From SIG350 sp964520895 (GTDB taxonomy: Bacteria; Bacillota; Clostridia; TANB77; SIG350): a stretch of 14,934 nt of DNA. The position numbers and the translations under genes were made by a program. The notes beneath the pieces were generated by a model. The model worked only from the letters and a program-made list of their open reading frames with translations. It was not told the DNA's origin and searched no databases. Shown here in pieces: positions 14,853 to 14,934 of this stretch. The DNA lies in assembly GCA_964520895.1 (NCBI GenBank), contig CAZFOR010000033.1:1-14934 (forward strand), given 5' to 3'. Position 1 is the stretch's first letter, and each line of letters starts with the position of its first letter.

Positions 14853-14934
14853 ATGAAAATAAAACAAAGAAGAGGTATATCATTAGTAGCATTAATAATA
14901 ACAATAATAGTATTAATAATACTAACAGGAGCAG
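14853..14934 (+). CDS. pilin-like protein with type IV prepilin N-terminus, truncated by the window edge
   Basis: The first 27 residues are visible: a short basic leader (MKIKQRR), then G-ISLVALIITIIVLIILTGA. This is a class III prepilin signal. The peptidase would cleave after the glycine and leave a hydrophobic helix for assembly or membrane anchoring. The usual glutamate at position 5 of the mature protein is not present, as I recall for many related proteins in Clostridia, which often carry such signals on pseudopilins and surface proteins. GGAGAG at 14839-14844 lies eight bases before ATG 14853, and the gene has its own promoter. The function of the missing part cannot be judged. Confidence 0.8.
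   Translation, partial: MKIKQRRGISLVALIITIIVLIILTGA

Noticed and set aside
11405..14867. Several minus-strand open frames across pheS and pheT (for example 11405-11698, 12053-12424, 13233-13625)
   Set aside because: They are antisense shadows of strongly conserved genes in an AT-rich genome and have low-complexity hydrophobic translations.

Overview
The window is very AT-rich. It shows strong Shine-Dalgarno sites (GGAGG type), sigma-A-like promoters, many intrinsic terminators, and a T-box in front of pheST. These features point to a low-GC Gram-positive, most likely a member of the Clostridia (Bacillota). The last, truncated gene starts like the pilin-like proteins common in that class. No rRNA, tRNA, CRISPR array, complete insertion sequence or integrase was seen.

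Layout. 1-432 holds a terminator, traces of one or two small decayed or unrecognised reading frames, and a hairpin leader. 433-735 is an unrecognised 100-residue protein with its own terminator. 946-2395 is a translationally overlapping gene pair that I place in the DUF6323 and DUF6179 families. 2396-2550 is an unusually structured control region: two copies of a palindromic block exactly 70 bp apart, overlapping a near-consensus promoter, with a final half-site that can pair with the ribosome binding site. It precedes a Fic-domain protein with an N-terminal inhibitory motif and a C-terminal DNA-binding-like region. A bidirectional terminator separates fic from a convergent manganese bicupin of the oxalate decarboxylase family (3697-4992, minus). 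Upstream of that gene on the same strand lies the wreck of a YbaK/ProX-type aminoacyl-tRNA deacylase gene (about 5058-5334).

5464-10269 is a membrane-anchored bacterial alpha-2-macroglobulin-like protein of about 1,581 residues. It is split into two frames by one extra base in a GC-rich glycine run, and it lacks the thioester motif. A bidirectional terminator separates it from a minus-strand gene for a small membrane-anchored protein of unknown function (10355-10936). 11047-14793 is a complete phenylalanine-responsive unit: promoter, T-box leader with UUC specifier, terminator, pheS and pheT. A promoter beginning at the base after the pheT stop codon drives a pilin-like gene that runs off the window.

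How the genes work together. pheS and pheT make the two subunits of phenylalanyl-tRNA synthetase and are controlled together by uncharged tRNA-Phe. The other genes are independent units separated by terminators. The most notable non-coding signal is the duplicated palindrome in front of fic, which suggests tight, possibly autogenous, control of that enzyme.
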